A DNA stretch of 64,000 bases from Aquilaria yunnanensis (Eukaryota > Streptophyta > Magnoliopsida > Malvales > Thymelaeaceae), in NCBI GenBank assembly GCA_039654915.1, contig CM077594.1:110002893-110066892 (forward strand), in the 5' to 3' direction. The translations under genes were made by a program, and so were the position numbers. Below, in pieces: positions 49,560 through 61,540 of this stretch. The first letter of the stretch is position 1, and each line of letters starts with the position of its first letter. A model generated the notes under the pieces. That model saw nothing but the letters and a program-made list of their open reading frames with translations, ran no database searches and had not been told where the DNA came from.

Positions 49560-51773
49560 GAAATATTGATGGATCTATTGGACATAGGCATATACAAGTA
49601 GCTCCCACCATGGAGCAAGAGCAAAAAGGTGATGAGATAATGAATGATTGAATCAACAATTGAACATCAAAGCGACAGTTCATCGGAATCATTTGATCTC
49701 CCAATAATGCACGTGGTCGGTTCCTCATTTGTCACACAAATATCGCATCTACCCGCCCATCATCCTTTGAGGTTTCCTTTTTGTTACTACGTTAAACTAT
49801 CCATAAACTAAGCTTAATCTAGTTAACGATCTCCATATCCCTGCACAGGAATCATTGTTTCAACTGTTCCTGATCCCTTTTTGTTTGGACCAAAAGGTAT
49901 AGGTCCCTCCTCAGCTTCACAAATTAATACTACTACTTCATTCTTTATTCAGGGATTAGAAGCATTAAAGATTTAGAATGAGAAAATTTTAATACAAAAA
50001 AAACAACGATTATATTCAATTAATAACAAATAGTTTGAATTATATGGTAACGTTAGCGCGCGTGCCAAGCCCTATTTTCACTAATCCCTTATTTTAAATA
50101 TACTGTGGATTAGTAGGCGAAATTAAAAGCTTAAGGATGAAAATAGATAGTTTGAAGAAGGGAGAGGAGCAAAGGAGAAAACAAAGATAGTTGAGTTGAG
50201 GATTGGAAAGAAGAAGATTTAGGGTGGTGGTGGGCTGATCTTTCCATCATGGCTGCTATCAAATCAATATATTATCATGCGAACGAGATTGCTTGTGGTT
50301 GAGAATCTCTCATGTCCGTTCTGAAGCCATTGTTACATCAGATGACGGTATCGTCTCAATAGTTGTGATTAAAAAAGGTTATGGTATTTTGAACCCAGGG
50401 CCAGCACATACGAAATGGAAATGCCATTGATTTGGACGTCGTAGCGTTCTGGTGGGGGAGTTGAGTTGTAGGGCAGCGAAAGGACCATGAAGCACAAGTG
50501 TCGGGCGGAAGCCTTTTGGGCCTTTGTCTCTTGGAAATTTGACATGCTCCAATGGCACTAGTCTGTCATGGGCCAATGACCTGTCGCTTCACATTTCACA
50601 CTTTTTATACAAATCTAATACTTCCACTTCTTTATATTTATTCCTATTTTTCATTTTCTTCTTTTCCTTTTTTATTGGGTGTATAGAAATAGAATCATGG
50701 ACCAGTACCCACCAAATGACCGCCTTCTTGACTGAAACGATATTCAATGACCTGCCCCAGGCCCAGCCCATTTCTATCAGCCCAAGTCCAAACCCCTGGC
50801 TACCAAGTAAAGAGTTCGTTTGTTTCACATTATTAAAAAATAATTTATTTTTTTAAACCTAAAACTCTTTTTAAATGAAAATCACTTGAATAATATTTAT
50901 TTAAGAAAATAAATAGTTTTCACGAAGTTTTCCCTACCCAACCTAAAAAAATCCTTACTTAAAAAATGCGTTTGAAGTTATTTTCAATTTTCTCAAATGT
51001 AATAATCCATTTTTTTTTCCATAACTTGGATAGATAATCACTTTGTATAAAAATTAAACACTAAGAAATTTTTTTTTATCTGAGCCAACAAACCTAAAGT
51101 ATATACGAATTTATAATAGTAGTACAAATGTTAGTATCTTATTGTTGGAAACGAACTACCAAAGAATTGACATGTTAAAGTATGGCGTTAAAATGTACAG
51201 AAATGGTACATAGTTTGATGGACATAAAAAATTAAATCGCAATACTGAAAGCAAAGCATGCGTCTCAAAGTTGAAATGCAAAGTTCATATTCTCAGTATC
51301 ATGTGTGCATCATGCATACCATGATTGCATGTGTACATTTAGCGATGAGAGTACATAAATATGTACTATGTTTTATTAAAAACTAAATAATTATGTGGGA
51401 CGGAAATGCTACATTTATAACAAATTCTTTTTATAAAAATACATTGTATAAATTTATACGCCACTTTAAATTTAAGTTTCTACTTTTATTACTGTCTATT
51501 ATTACCTTTGTCCAAGGTTCTCTTTTCCATTTTACCTTTTTTTCTTATTTTGATTTGAATTTATTTATATCATTATTTATTAGAAATATTTTCAAAAATT
51601 TATATTTAAAAATTATAAGTTTTAATTTATCATTTATATATAATAATTTTGTATTTATATGCCATAATATTAAAAATAAAAAATAAAAAAATTAATTATA
51701 ATGAATAATAAATATTACAAAAAACTTGTGTCGAGAAAGATATAAAATTTAGAAAACAAGTTTGTGAATTACT
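49560..51773. other. Gene-free stretch
   Basis: No supported gene. A somewhat GC-richer part at 50200-50800 has only short frames on both strands that overlap each other. AT-rich sequence follows to 51770. Confidence 0.35.
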
Positions 51774-51971
51774 TTATAGCTCACTAGCACTAGCTATAGC
51801 ATAGTTCATTAAGCAATCTTCCAGTACTGCTGCCATATATTCTTCTTGCTGCCTCTGCAGGCCTTCGATTTGAATGGGCGGAAGTCCACATGCTTCCTCA
51901 TAATGACTCCAATATTTAGTTAAACGATCGAATGGTCTGATAAAAGATTTGGAATGGCGGCCGAAATCCAA
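51774..51971 (-). pseudogene. Unrecognised short coding-like segment
   Basis: A 65-codon minus-strand frame reads DFGRHSKSFIRPFDRLTKYWSHYEEACGLPP..., then LQRQQEEYMAAVLEDCLMNYAIASASEL and a stop. Its composition (balanced charged and aromatic residues) is more protein-like than the surrounding AT-rich frames. The first codon is TTG, and no splice acceptor or ATG directly precedes it. Upstream on minus, an ATG at about 52014 opens only 12 codons. It may be a terminal exon or a gene remnant. I do not recognise a family. Confidence 0.3.
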
Positions 51972-52243
51972 TTAAATTTAAAATAGAATAGTATTATTAC
52001 TTGTTAGACCATCCATTTGAATGATGAAAAAAGAACTTCTCCTTTCCTGTTTGAGTGGTCCTCTCTCTGTGCCTCGTGTATATATATAACCAAAGTCTAT
52101 TAAGCAATTTCTTTTCCGATTCTTTCTCCTTTTTCCGACCACAAAACAGTTTTCTATACAGTATAGTAGTAGCAAGCTTTCAGCATCTTTTCGTTTCTCT
52201 CTTTCCATTATCGATCAGAGAACCATACTTCGGGGATTCTTTT

Positions 52244-52460
52244 TGTTTTTTTTTTTTTGGTAAGAGAAGGAAATATATTACCAGAAGACAAAAGAGCAAG
52301 CATACAGAACGGACTAGCTCGGGCTCATATCACCCGTTCTTTGCCTGCAAGTTCTTGGCAACAGGTGGCCATCTCTACCGTTAATAACGAAACGTACCAG
52401 AGTATTTGGAACATGATCAAACAACACAAAAATTTTCATTTGCTTCAATCTCATTTTAGC
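52244..52460 (-). mobile_element. Possible retroelement 3' tail
   Basis: A T run on + (about 52244-52258) is followed by GGTAAGAGAAGGAAATATATTACC and coding-like but broken sequence. The layout matches the minus-strand LINE 3' end at about 3331. No reverse transcriptase motif is present and the borders are guesses. Confidence 0.3.
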
Positions 52461-53599
52461 TAGATGATTCAGAGGCGGATCCATGGACCCACAATTTTTA
52501 ACAAAAAAATATTAATAAAATGTATACATTTAGTAATTAAATTCCTTTTAAATTTTTTAGTGAACTCGAAACGATTATTGAAACAAAATAATAGACATAT
52601 TTTACTTCAAGAATGACAAAATATAACTGAGTCACTTCTATCTACTAACAATATTTTATTATGGTAAAAGTCCTACATTGGCACGTGAATTTTTATATAT
52701 TTTTCCACTTAGGCCTTAATTTTTTTTCCTTCTATGGAAAAATTAAGGAGATAATTAGGCACAAGATAAAAACTAGGAGCAAAGAAATGTATAAATTTAA
52801 AAGCTAAAAGGGTACATTGTTCTTTTACATTGTATACAACATGTACATATTGCTCACATTCTCTATAATTCATATATAATTTTTTGACTCATATTGAAAT
52901 CATTCGACTAACAGCAAAAAAAATAGATACTAAACTATAATATTTTTCAGATTTTATTAAAAAACATTTTTTTCATTATATGAGTTTAGGTTTTATGTTT
53001 TGTATGCGAATTTATATGTTTTTTTTAATATTTTTCTGGGGGGAAAGGTAAATAATATACGTTTAATATTTGTTTGGGGGGGGGGGGGGAGGTAAATAAT
53101 ATACTAAATAACTAAGAATTTATAAATACACAGGGTACGCCCAGAAAAGGAAAAAATCACGACTCTGAAACTAAAAACACTTGACTCCAACCAATAAATC
53201 TCTCTTAACTTAAAAAAATTACTGGGACACAGTTATCAATGCAAATTTTGTCCATCACTTATTGAATCACCTCTTGGTTCTTATTATCATATTGATTATT
53301 ATGCTCCCTCCATATGTAATAAATGATCACTGTGAATATAATTTGTAAATTTTCTCCTAGAATCAGTTTCTTCTTGAAGTTCATTTTCAACCAGTAAATC
53401 TCTTTTCTTTATCTCCTCATTTGCCTGTGGAAGTCTAGCAACATGAAGGCTCTTTCCACTGCGTCTTTAGAGAATGAGAAATTAAAAAACAAGTGATTAT
53501 GTCTTTCCTCCTTATATGCATAAAGGTAGCATATGTTCGGCCCTACAGAGCCCATCTAACCCCATTTATCATAGGTGTATAAACCTCTACACAGTAGAG
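52461..53599. other. Gene-free stretch
   Basis: AT-rich DNA with a G homopolymer near 53076-53089. A CAGAGGCGGATCCATGGACC sequence near 52471 resembles one end of the CAGTGGCG hAT family, but no partner end was found. Confidence 0.4.
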
Positions 53600-54229
53600 T
53601 TTAGAAGATAAACCAGTGCTTTGGTATAATACTCATATTCCAAACTATAGTCTCCCGTGTTGAGACTGCGCAGCGGGTGATAACTTCGGGAGCAAGATGA
53701 TTAAAAAATGGCACCAAAAAATTTACGTGGTTCACCCTTAATTTTAGGGCTACGTCCACGGGACAAACTCTGATATTTTCTTCCACTAAAAATAGTAGGC
53801 TTACAGAGAGAGAATATTCTCTAGACAAAAAATTCTAGAGGTATGAGATAAACCCAAAATAGTGGCACTCAAGTGTTTCCCAAACACCCCAAAATTTATC
53901 TCACTATTTTGTCACTCCCAAAAAAATAAATCTCTCTCTCTCACAATTTTCTTTTGCTCTTTAGGAATTATGAGCAAGCTACTAGATGTACTGAAGGAGG
54001 AGAAAGCATGGCTATTTATAGGAGAAATAGCCGCGTTGCATCCTCCGCGTTGCTAGCTGTTTCTCTTCTGTTTTCCAATTTTGCTGCTATAATTGCAACT
54101 ATTTCAATTCTGTCAGCTGCTTTGTTGACTTAGGAGAAAAGAAGACAGAAGAAAGATAAAGGAGAGAGAAAGAAAGAAAAGAAGAAAAGAAAGAGCCGAT
54201 CACATGGGGGGGAAGAAAAGTCAACAAAT
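53600..54229 (-). repeat. Possible LTR-like sequence
   Basis: On minus, TATAAATAGCC (about 54009-54019) forms a TATA box followed by a pyrimidine-rich leader, and near 53700-53765 there are phrases (ACGTGGTTCACCC, TACGTCCACGG on +) of a kind common in plant LTRs. No second copy or primer site was found. Confidence 0.3.
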
Positions 54230-54858
54230 TGTTAAGGATGCAAGTGACTTATCCCACATGGTTGGTAAATCTCCCAAGTGAGATACATATATATGGTTGT
54301 GGTCTCTTGTCCCAATAGCTTAAGCTTTTGGGAACATGTGTGAGGCCATGATCGTATGTTGTATCTCGCTTGATGGATCTCCCCGGTTAAGACCTCCCCC
54401 TAACAAGTGGTATCAGAGCCGATGGTTCGGCTGGGAAACGACGCTGGTGCTGCCGGAGTCCAATACTCGTTTGACGATGCAAAGTGTTGAGAATCATGTG
54501 CTACTCCACCCACATGATTTGCCAAGAGCGTTTGTGACTCCCACGATGGGACGACGTGAGGAGAGTTTGCTCTTGATGTGTGTGCTCGTAGTTGAGTATG
54601 CTCCTGGTGCGTCGAGGCTTTCGCTCAAGGGGGAGTATGGTGACCATGTTTGCCTTAGGGAAGTCACTTTCAAGGGGGAGATTGTTAAGGATGCAAGTGA
54701 CTTATCCCACATGGTTGGTAAATCTCCCAAGTGAGATACATATATATGGTTGTGGTCTCTTGTCCCAATAGCTTAAGCTTTTGGGAACATGTGTGAGGCC
54801 ATGATCGTATGTTGTATCTCGCTTGATGGATCTCCCCGGTTAAGACCTCCCCCTAACA
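54230..54858 (+). mobile_element. TRIM: miniature LTR retrotransposon with identical LTRs
   Basis: Two 176-bp LTRs (54230-54405 and 54683-54858) appear identical, start TGTTA and end TAACA. Two bases after the 5' LTR comes TGGTATCAGAGCC (54408-54420), the standard primer-binding site for initiator Met tRNA. Just before the 3' LTR is the polypurine tract CAAGGGGGAGA. The internal region is only 277 bp and encodes no Gag or Pol, which defines a TRIM-type non-autonomous element. The 5-bp flanks (caaat / tcccg) do not match. A 132-codon frame at 54336-54734 crosses the LTR and is not believed. Confidence 0.88.
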
Positions 54859-55254
54859 TCCCGCACCACTTTTTCCTCTTTGGGTCACACAGTCTCATAA
54901 ATTTTTTGTTTGGTTATCACCTCCAGGTGTCCTTATTGCCACACTTCTTGACATGTCATTCTTTGTGCTTAATAATACTTTTCTATACCCATAACATTGT
55001 AGCCCCTTCCCCAAGGGTCTGTAAATCACGTCCTTTAACATAGTAAACACAGACCCGTAACGTATCTAAAGTCGATCCTCCTTGACATGAATATCCCATC
55101 CCATAGCAATTTTGCATAAGAGAATAATTCTAATGTCCGTCAAGATTAAGCCCCCTTTACTTTTTGGTTTGGAAACTTTGTCTCACGCTACTTAGGCTCT
55201 TCGATTCCCATATGCCATCATAGACCATAGAAAATTCTGACAAATAGCATTATT

Positions 55255-55740
55255 TTTCTTATGGATTTTTTGAAAGACCTCCTCCAACATATGGGGTTCC
55301 CTAGACACTTTGTAGGTTTGATCATGGAGTTCGTGTCAAAACCTTCGTGTACTATTATTATGCTTAACAAGAATTGTTATGGTTTTTTCAAAGGGGGAAG
55401 TGGTCTTCGGCATGGTGATCCAGTTTCCTTTATTTTTCCTGCTTTGTTTGGAATATCTTAGTAAAAGCTTGAGTTGCTTGTAGAAGACCCTCGGTTTGAG
55501 GTCCCACTCAAAGTGTAGCAAGCTTAAGATAACAAACCTATGCTTTTGCAGATGATATGATCTTAATATGCAGAGTGGATAATTCTTCTATTTAGCATAT
55601 GAAATTGAGGCAAATGGATTTCACTAAGGTGTCCGGCCTCTCCCCAAGTGTCATAAAAAATAGGCATCTTCACAGGTTGTGTCGCAAGTATTTGAAGGAG
55701 GAACTAATTCAAATCAGAAGGGTAGTTTTCGATAAATTAC
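55255..55740 (+). mobile_element. LINE reverse transcriptase fragment
   Basis: The + strand frame at 55261-55461 reads DFLKDLLQHMGFPRHFVGLIMEFV, then GFFKGGSGLRHGDPVSFIFP, the plant LINE reverse transcriptase palm region (usual form GLRQGDPxSPxLF). After a frameshift, CFADDMILIC near 55540-55570 preserves the FADD catalytic Asp pair, followed by FTKVSGLSPS. Stops and shifts show it is inactive. The fragment lacks both ends. Confidence 0.8.
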
Positions 55741-57320
55741 ATAGGAGTTAGATTTAATATTTGTGTATGTACACAGATTCTATTTGTAAAAGTTATGGAT
55801 CCACAACTATAAAATTGATAATAAACATTGGCAGGCTATATATATGATAATTGAGAAGGTTAATTTTGAAAGGAAATATATAAATGTGTGAAAGAATGAT
55901 ACGTATTTTGGTAGCTGTTACAGGGCAATGAAGGGAGTAATATTAATATATGGTAGTATATAAAATCGGTGCTATAGCTTCCACCGTTTGGACAACGTCA
56001 ATACACGGAAATATTATGCAATGCACGTCGTCCTATTCGTTACATTATTGACTGGCATTTAATATGATTTTTTTTTTTGGCCTATTCAGTTGAGTATACC
56101 TGAAAAAGAAATGTGGTACCGTTGTAATTCAAGGAACAAAAGGGTTGGTTAAGCGAGTCTTTGTTTTATTACTTTAATTTCAGTATTTTCTCCTAAAAAG
56201 AAACATAAATGTTTAGTTTACATGTAAACTAAAATCGGTTCTCAAACAGTGCATAAACTTTTAAAATTATGTCCCCTGGTAAAGAGACCAGAAGTAGTGG
56301 TAGAATGTTTGGAACTAAAACAACAAATGATATACATAATTGAATTTGCGAGGGATCGAGGTAAATTTCGTGTTTTTTCTTTCATGGTTCATCAATGTAA
56401 ATTGGGTGACTGAATTAGGTAAATTGTACCATTGGTAATGAAATTTATAATTATTATTGTGAATCGGTTCTGAATCTTGTTTCATTGGATATTGGTCTAA
56501 ATATTTGTAAAGTGTTCCATATTGATCCATAGTCTTATGAGACAATTGAATTAATACAAAATTTGATTTACAGAAAAAAAAATTGATAATTTGAATGATT
56601 TATTAACGATAATAAATTATCATATAATTTAAATTTATTAGAAGACAGTTATTGAATAATTCAAAATTAGCAAATTTTGTAAGGTTGGAGACTAATATTC
56701 AATAACTTTTAAAAATTTTGGGTTTTCTTGATAGTTTCTTTTAAAGAGAAAAAACCATAAAGATGTCCCAAGATCCATTTCTGATCTTATTTTTTCGATT
56801 GTGATCCTTTGAGATGTCGTTGGTGATCTTTCATAAACTAAAAAAGAGAGAGAGAGAGATGACTTGAGAAAATAAAGAAGAATATGCCATTTTTGAAACC
56901 ATTTGAGCAAAATGCAATTTCAATCAAATCTCAGCAAAGGTGCAGTTGACCATGCCACGATGACAATGTGAACATTTCTCCATTTCAACTTTTATTACGT
57001 GAAAACAGAGAAAGAACCAATAAATGAAGGAAAAATAAGAAATAAGATTACCAAAAAAAATGAAAAAAAAAAGCAAAAAGAAAAACAGAGTATAAATGTA
57101 GGCAACTTCAAGAGATCAAGACGACCGTCCTGCTTCCTTCACGAATTCCTCCTCTTCCTCTTTACTCATTCTTCGCGTTCCAGCATCTACTATACTAGTT
57201 CTATATACTTACTTATACAATTACGACAACCCATGCATTTGTCGGAGAAATTACTATAAGCAGATTATTCTTTTGCCCTTAATCGTTTCTTCTTCTCCTT
57301 CTCCTTATTCATGCGCGAAA
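55741..57320. other. Intergenic DNA and upstream region of the MES11-like gene
   Basis: AT-rich without a gene up to about 57100. The last 200 bp before 57321 are CT-rich, as in many plant 5' leaders. An in-frame ATG at 57273 precedes the chosen start. Confidence 0.4.
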
Positions 57321-60300
57321 ATGGGCAACCTCTGCACCTGCTTTGCGCAGAGGCCTGCAAAGAAACAACCCTCTAAGCGTCTCACAAACCCTCAAAACGG
57401 ACCCAACTCCAGCACCCGCTGGGCCCGGATCCGATCCTCCCGGAAGAACAAGCTTGATGATGCTCTGCTGCAGGAGCAGGCGTTAGCCGCCGCTATCCTC
57501 TTCAGCCAGCATCAGCAGCAAAACGGCGCCCTTTCTTTGCCTTTTGACAGGTCCTCTTCCCTCCGCTACCCGCTCCCTTCCGGGTCCAAGAAGGTAGGCC
57601 AGTTGCCCCGGAGCTCCAGTTCCCGAGCCAGGTCGCTTACCGACCCGCTATTGCAACCTCATCAGCTCGTTAACCAGGTTTTGAGACATCGGTGCTTTTT
57701 TTTTCTTCTTCTCATTATGATCACTCTGCTCAGTACGATTAGAATGTTGCTTTTCAAAAATGTTTTTGGTTTATGGCGCCTCTTTCTTTTTCTCGTCGTT
57801 TTGTGATACTAGTATGTGATGTATTTCCATATTAGTTGGGGATATGTTCATTTATTGAGGTTGTTGTGTTGACCGTTGATTCGGCAAATGGTAAACTGTA
57901 GTTGGTTGGACATAATTTCCCATAAGTCAGCTACCTGAAGAATTTAATTTCATGAAAGGAAACTATTAATTGTATCTTTCTGGAAGTACGTAGCTATTGA
58001 GGTTGCTCCAATGAATTTAGCTGGGCAAGCTATGATGTGCTGAATCTGGGGGCCAACCCGCAGACTTGTGTAGGAGGCTTTCTATCTTCATATTTTAAAA
58101 CCATCCTTTCTTGCAACTTTATGACCCTAACCAAATTGTATGTTGTAAGGTGTAGCATGGTGACAATGATGATGATGACTATCCTGGTTGTTAGTCGGCA
58201 TCTAAGAATTACTGGTCCATAAATGTAACGGCTACCACTTGTGGCGGCCAGCGACTTGCGAGAAATGAATTTGATAGCAGATTCTTGATATAAAGAAAAT
58301 CCTTTGGCATTTCATCCTCTTTTATGTACATTAGAGTTCAAAATGATGAACTTAGTACATGCATTCTTGTCCTCTATCTGTAGTCTGGTTTTGCTTGGTT
58401 TTTGTTTTTTTTTACTTTTTTTTTTCTCACGCTTATAAGTTAGCGAAGGAATATTGTCTCTTCGCCATGTACTTTCTTTTTGGGTTAGGTATCTTCCTCC
58501 CCTTGTACTTGTAGATACATACAAATATCATACAGATCTACCTGTAGGGGGGTCAGTTGTGCAAATTCTGTTCACATTTGCGGTAATAGTTGCCAAATAC
58601 TTGGTTTGGTTGCCTGACTGTCCTATGGCGGTAACCTTTTGCTATACGTATTCTTCGGATTAGATGGTGGCACAGGGAGTTATCAAGTATTCATTCATTC
58701 AGAGTTCTTAAACTTGTAGATTTGCTCCTTATTTATTGCTCTTTCTTCTTAGCAGAACGTTAAGCTTGATGACTTGGAAACAGACCATTTTGTCCTTGTC
58801 CATGGAGGAGGTTTTGGCGCTTGGTGTTGGTATAAATCAATAGCGCTGCTGGAAGAAAGTGGCTTCAGAGTTACTGCAGTTGACTTAACTGGTTCTGGCA
58901 TTCATTCTTCTGATTCAAATGGCATTACCAGTCTCTCTCAATATGTGAAACCATTAACTGATTTGCTTGAAACACTTGTTGATGGAGAGAAGGTTCTTTT
59001 CTAGTCCTTGTTTTCTTTTGCATTTTCCTTGCATGCTTTTTTTACTGTTTATGTGAAGGGACAAACGGTTGCTGTAGGAATTCAAATTTTATAGGAAACT
59101 TAAACCTCTCGTAGTTGTTAATAGCAACATGTTTTCTGGCTTAATGCTAGATTTTCTTGCTTCGATTAATTTAATGGGGATGAGAAAAGAGTTGATATGA
59201 GGTTGATGATTGAGGTATTGTTCAATTTCTGGGCCACTATAAGAATTTATGGGTTTTCGCAGTTTCTAATAAGCAAAGGGCTGCGAGTTCTTTACAAAAT
59301 TGTGCTCTATTTTTTTCAGTGTTAACCTTTTTTAATTAAACAACTTTAACAGAGTGAATCCATGCTGATCATTTATTTGAAATGCACCAGGTGATCATGG
59401 TGGGGCATGATTTTGGTGGTGCATGCATATCATATGTGATGGAGCTATTTCCTTATAAAATAGCAAAGGCTGTGTTTGTTGCCGCAACAATGTTAACAAA
59501 TGGACAAAGTACTCTTGATATTTTCTCTCAGCAGGTTTGTCTCTTGAATCATATATTCGAAATTGATTCTTCCAAATCTTGTTTTGCTAAGGGCTTAGAG
59601 CATGAATTGGACCTTTCTTATACCTTTTTTTGCAAGATACTTATAAGGATCTAGAACTTTTCGCCCCTATCTGTCAGAGTCAGTGGTATGCCCTCATTTA
59701 TGCGTTTATCACAGACTTCCTACTTGGAAAAACTTTTCCTGAATGCTTTCACTCCTGACTGAGTGTTGAACTTGATTTTAAGATTTAAATCCCTGTGACT
59801 TCTTTAAAGTTTGCTTCAAGAGGGAGCTTATTACTTAACCATCCTTGTGGCAAGAGAATAATATGGCTACTTTATAACTCTTGTTAATTTTATTTCGAGT
59901 GCAGGCAGTTCCAAATGATCTAATGCGACAAGCCCAGTTGTTTTTGTATGCCAATGGAAATGATCACCCTCCAACAGCTATTGATTTAGACAAGTCATTA
60001 TTGAAGGACCTACTATTCAATCAAAGTCCTGCCAAGGTACTTTGGCATTTATGCATGATTTTTCTTCCTTGAATTGTCAATCATATGCTGACCACTTATT
60101 TAGGTATCTGGCGTTCACTCCAAGGTTTACAGTAGCTTTCCTTAGGGCTGTTAAGAGTAGTAGAGACACAATCTTCACATGACATTGATTTGCTAGCTTT
60201 TGAGTAAACAAAAAAAAAATAATACTCCCTTCATCCCATATTCTTTGCACCATTCGCTTTTCAGCAATTAATCTATGATTTTTTATTTTCAACATTTTAG

Positions 60301-61540
60301 TATATAAATGAATAACTTTTATATTTATATAAGAATGATATATCAAGACATATAGTTTCTAAATATATTTTTTAAAAATTTTTTCTAATAAATAGTAACA
60401 TGAATAAATTCAAGTCAAATTATGTGAAAAAATTAAATGGTGCAGAGAATATGGGACGGAGGGAGTAATAAAATAAAATAAAAACTTATAATTTTGGGTC
60501 CTTGGATGGTCCATCGCTGCATGTTTTTGCTCACTAGAAAATTTGGTGATGCTGAGTAATCAAGTTTGAAAGGTGGCAGATGAAGTAGTTGAAATATGTG
60601 AGAATTTATTAGCAAACATACAATCAGGTGTGAAGCCTTTTTCTTTTGAGTGGGTAAGATAGCTTCAGACAAAACATTGAATAGGAGACTTCTTTCTGAA
60701 TAATTTGCTACTAAATGGTCATGATTCAAGGGGCTTAAGAGTACTATCAATTTCACTTGATGTTTGCTAGTAAATGGTTATGACTTAAGAAGCTTAAAAG
60801 TATCAGTTCCACTAGAAGTTTGTAATGCAATCTCAAAGTGTACTTTTATATGTTGCAATCTCCCTTTATATTCTTTGGGGTTTTTCAGGCACCATGGTTG
60901 CAAAATGATTAATTTATGAGTAGATTATACTTTATATAGTGAGCCGAACTTGTAAAATAGGAAATGGTGTGTTCCCCTATTTTATATGTCTTCATTTTCA
61001 TCATATTACACTTCCATCCAGCTATATTAAGCTCAGCGGCTCTCAAAGCCAAGTGGCAATGTGGATACCCTTCCTCCCTTCATTGTAGCTTTTGTCGAAA
61101 TGGACTCCTTGCACCAGCTCTTCTTAGGTCTAGATCAATTGCTAGTTTTACATTGCTCTCTTCCGGCGTGTTTGTGCTGTGTGTATGCCAAGGAAGTAAA
61201 GACTACATAAAGCTTTATATTTTTTGTTTTCCATACTGCTGATTGTTTCCTCATGGTCCAGGATATTGCATTAGCATCTGTGTCAATGAGACCCATCCCT
61301 TTTGCACCTGTTCTGGAGAAGCTTTCACTTTGTGACATGAAGCATGGATCTGTCAGGCGATTTTACATAGAAACTCTCGAAGATAATGCCATTCCTGTCG
61401 CACTTCAAGAAAGTATGGTAAATTCCAGCCCTCCTGAGAAGGTGTTCCGCCTAAAAGGTGCTGATCACTCTCCATTTTTCTCGAAGCCTCAAGCATTGCA
61501 CAAATTATTGGTAGAGATCTCAAGGACTCCTCCAACTTGA
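57321..61540 (+). CDS. MES11-like methylesterase-family alpha/beta hydrolase, 5 exons, 382 aa
   Basis: This is a plant MES-family protein, related to salicylate-binding protein 2, which hydrolyses methyl esters of hormones such as salicylate, jasmonate and IAA. Exons: 57321-57677, 58756-58992, 59391-59534, 59905-60036 and 61262-61540, all phase 0. The first 119 residues are a Ser/Arg-rich extension typical of the MES11-15 group, often predicted plastid-targeted, starting MGNLCTC. The hydrolase follows: HGGGFGAWCW (oxyanion region, from about 135), GHDFGGA (203-209), ETLEDNAIP (Asp331) and GADHSPFF (His359). The nucleophile position is Asp205 rather than Ser, so esterase activity is uncertain. 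The upstream ATG at 57273 is in frame but not supported by homology. A Stowaway MITE lies in intron 4. Confidence 0.92.
60225..60465. mobile_element. Stowaway MITE in MES11-like intron 4
   Basis: 241 bp with left end CTCCCTTCATCCCATATTCT and right end the reverse complement of CTCCCTCCGTCCCATATTCT, flanked by TA on both sides. Arms extend inward (TTGCACCATT / AAATGGTGCA). Non-coding. Confidence 0.9.

Noticed and set aside
50379..50856. Overlapping short frames on both strands in a GC-richer patch
   Set aside because: No recognisable domain, splice context or start context; considered chance.
54336..54734. 132-codon open frame in the TRIM
   Set aside because: It starts in one LTR and ends in the other, crossing the tRNA primer-binding site; TRIMs do not encode proteins and no domain is present.
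57273..57320. Upstream in-frame ATG as start of the MES11-like protein
   Set aside because: Family members begin MGNLC, matching the ATG at 57321; the 16 extra residues have no counterpart.
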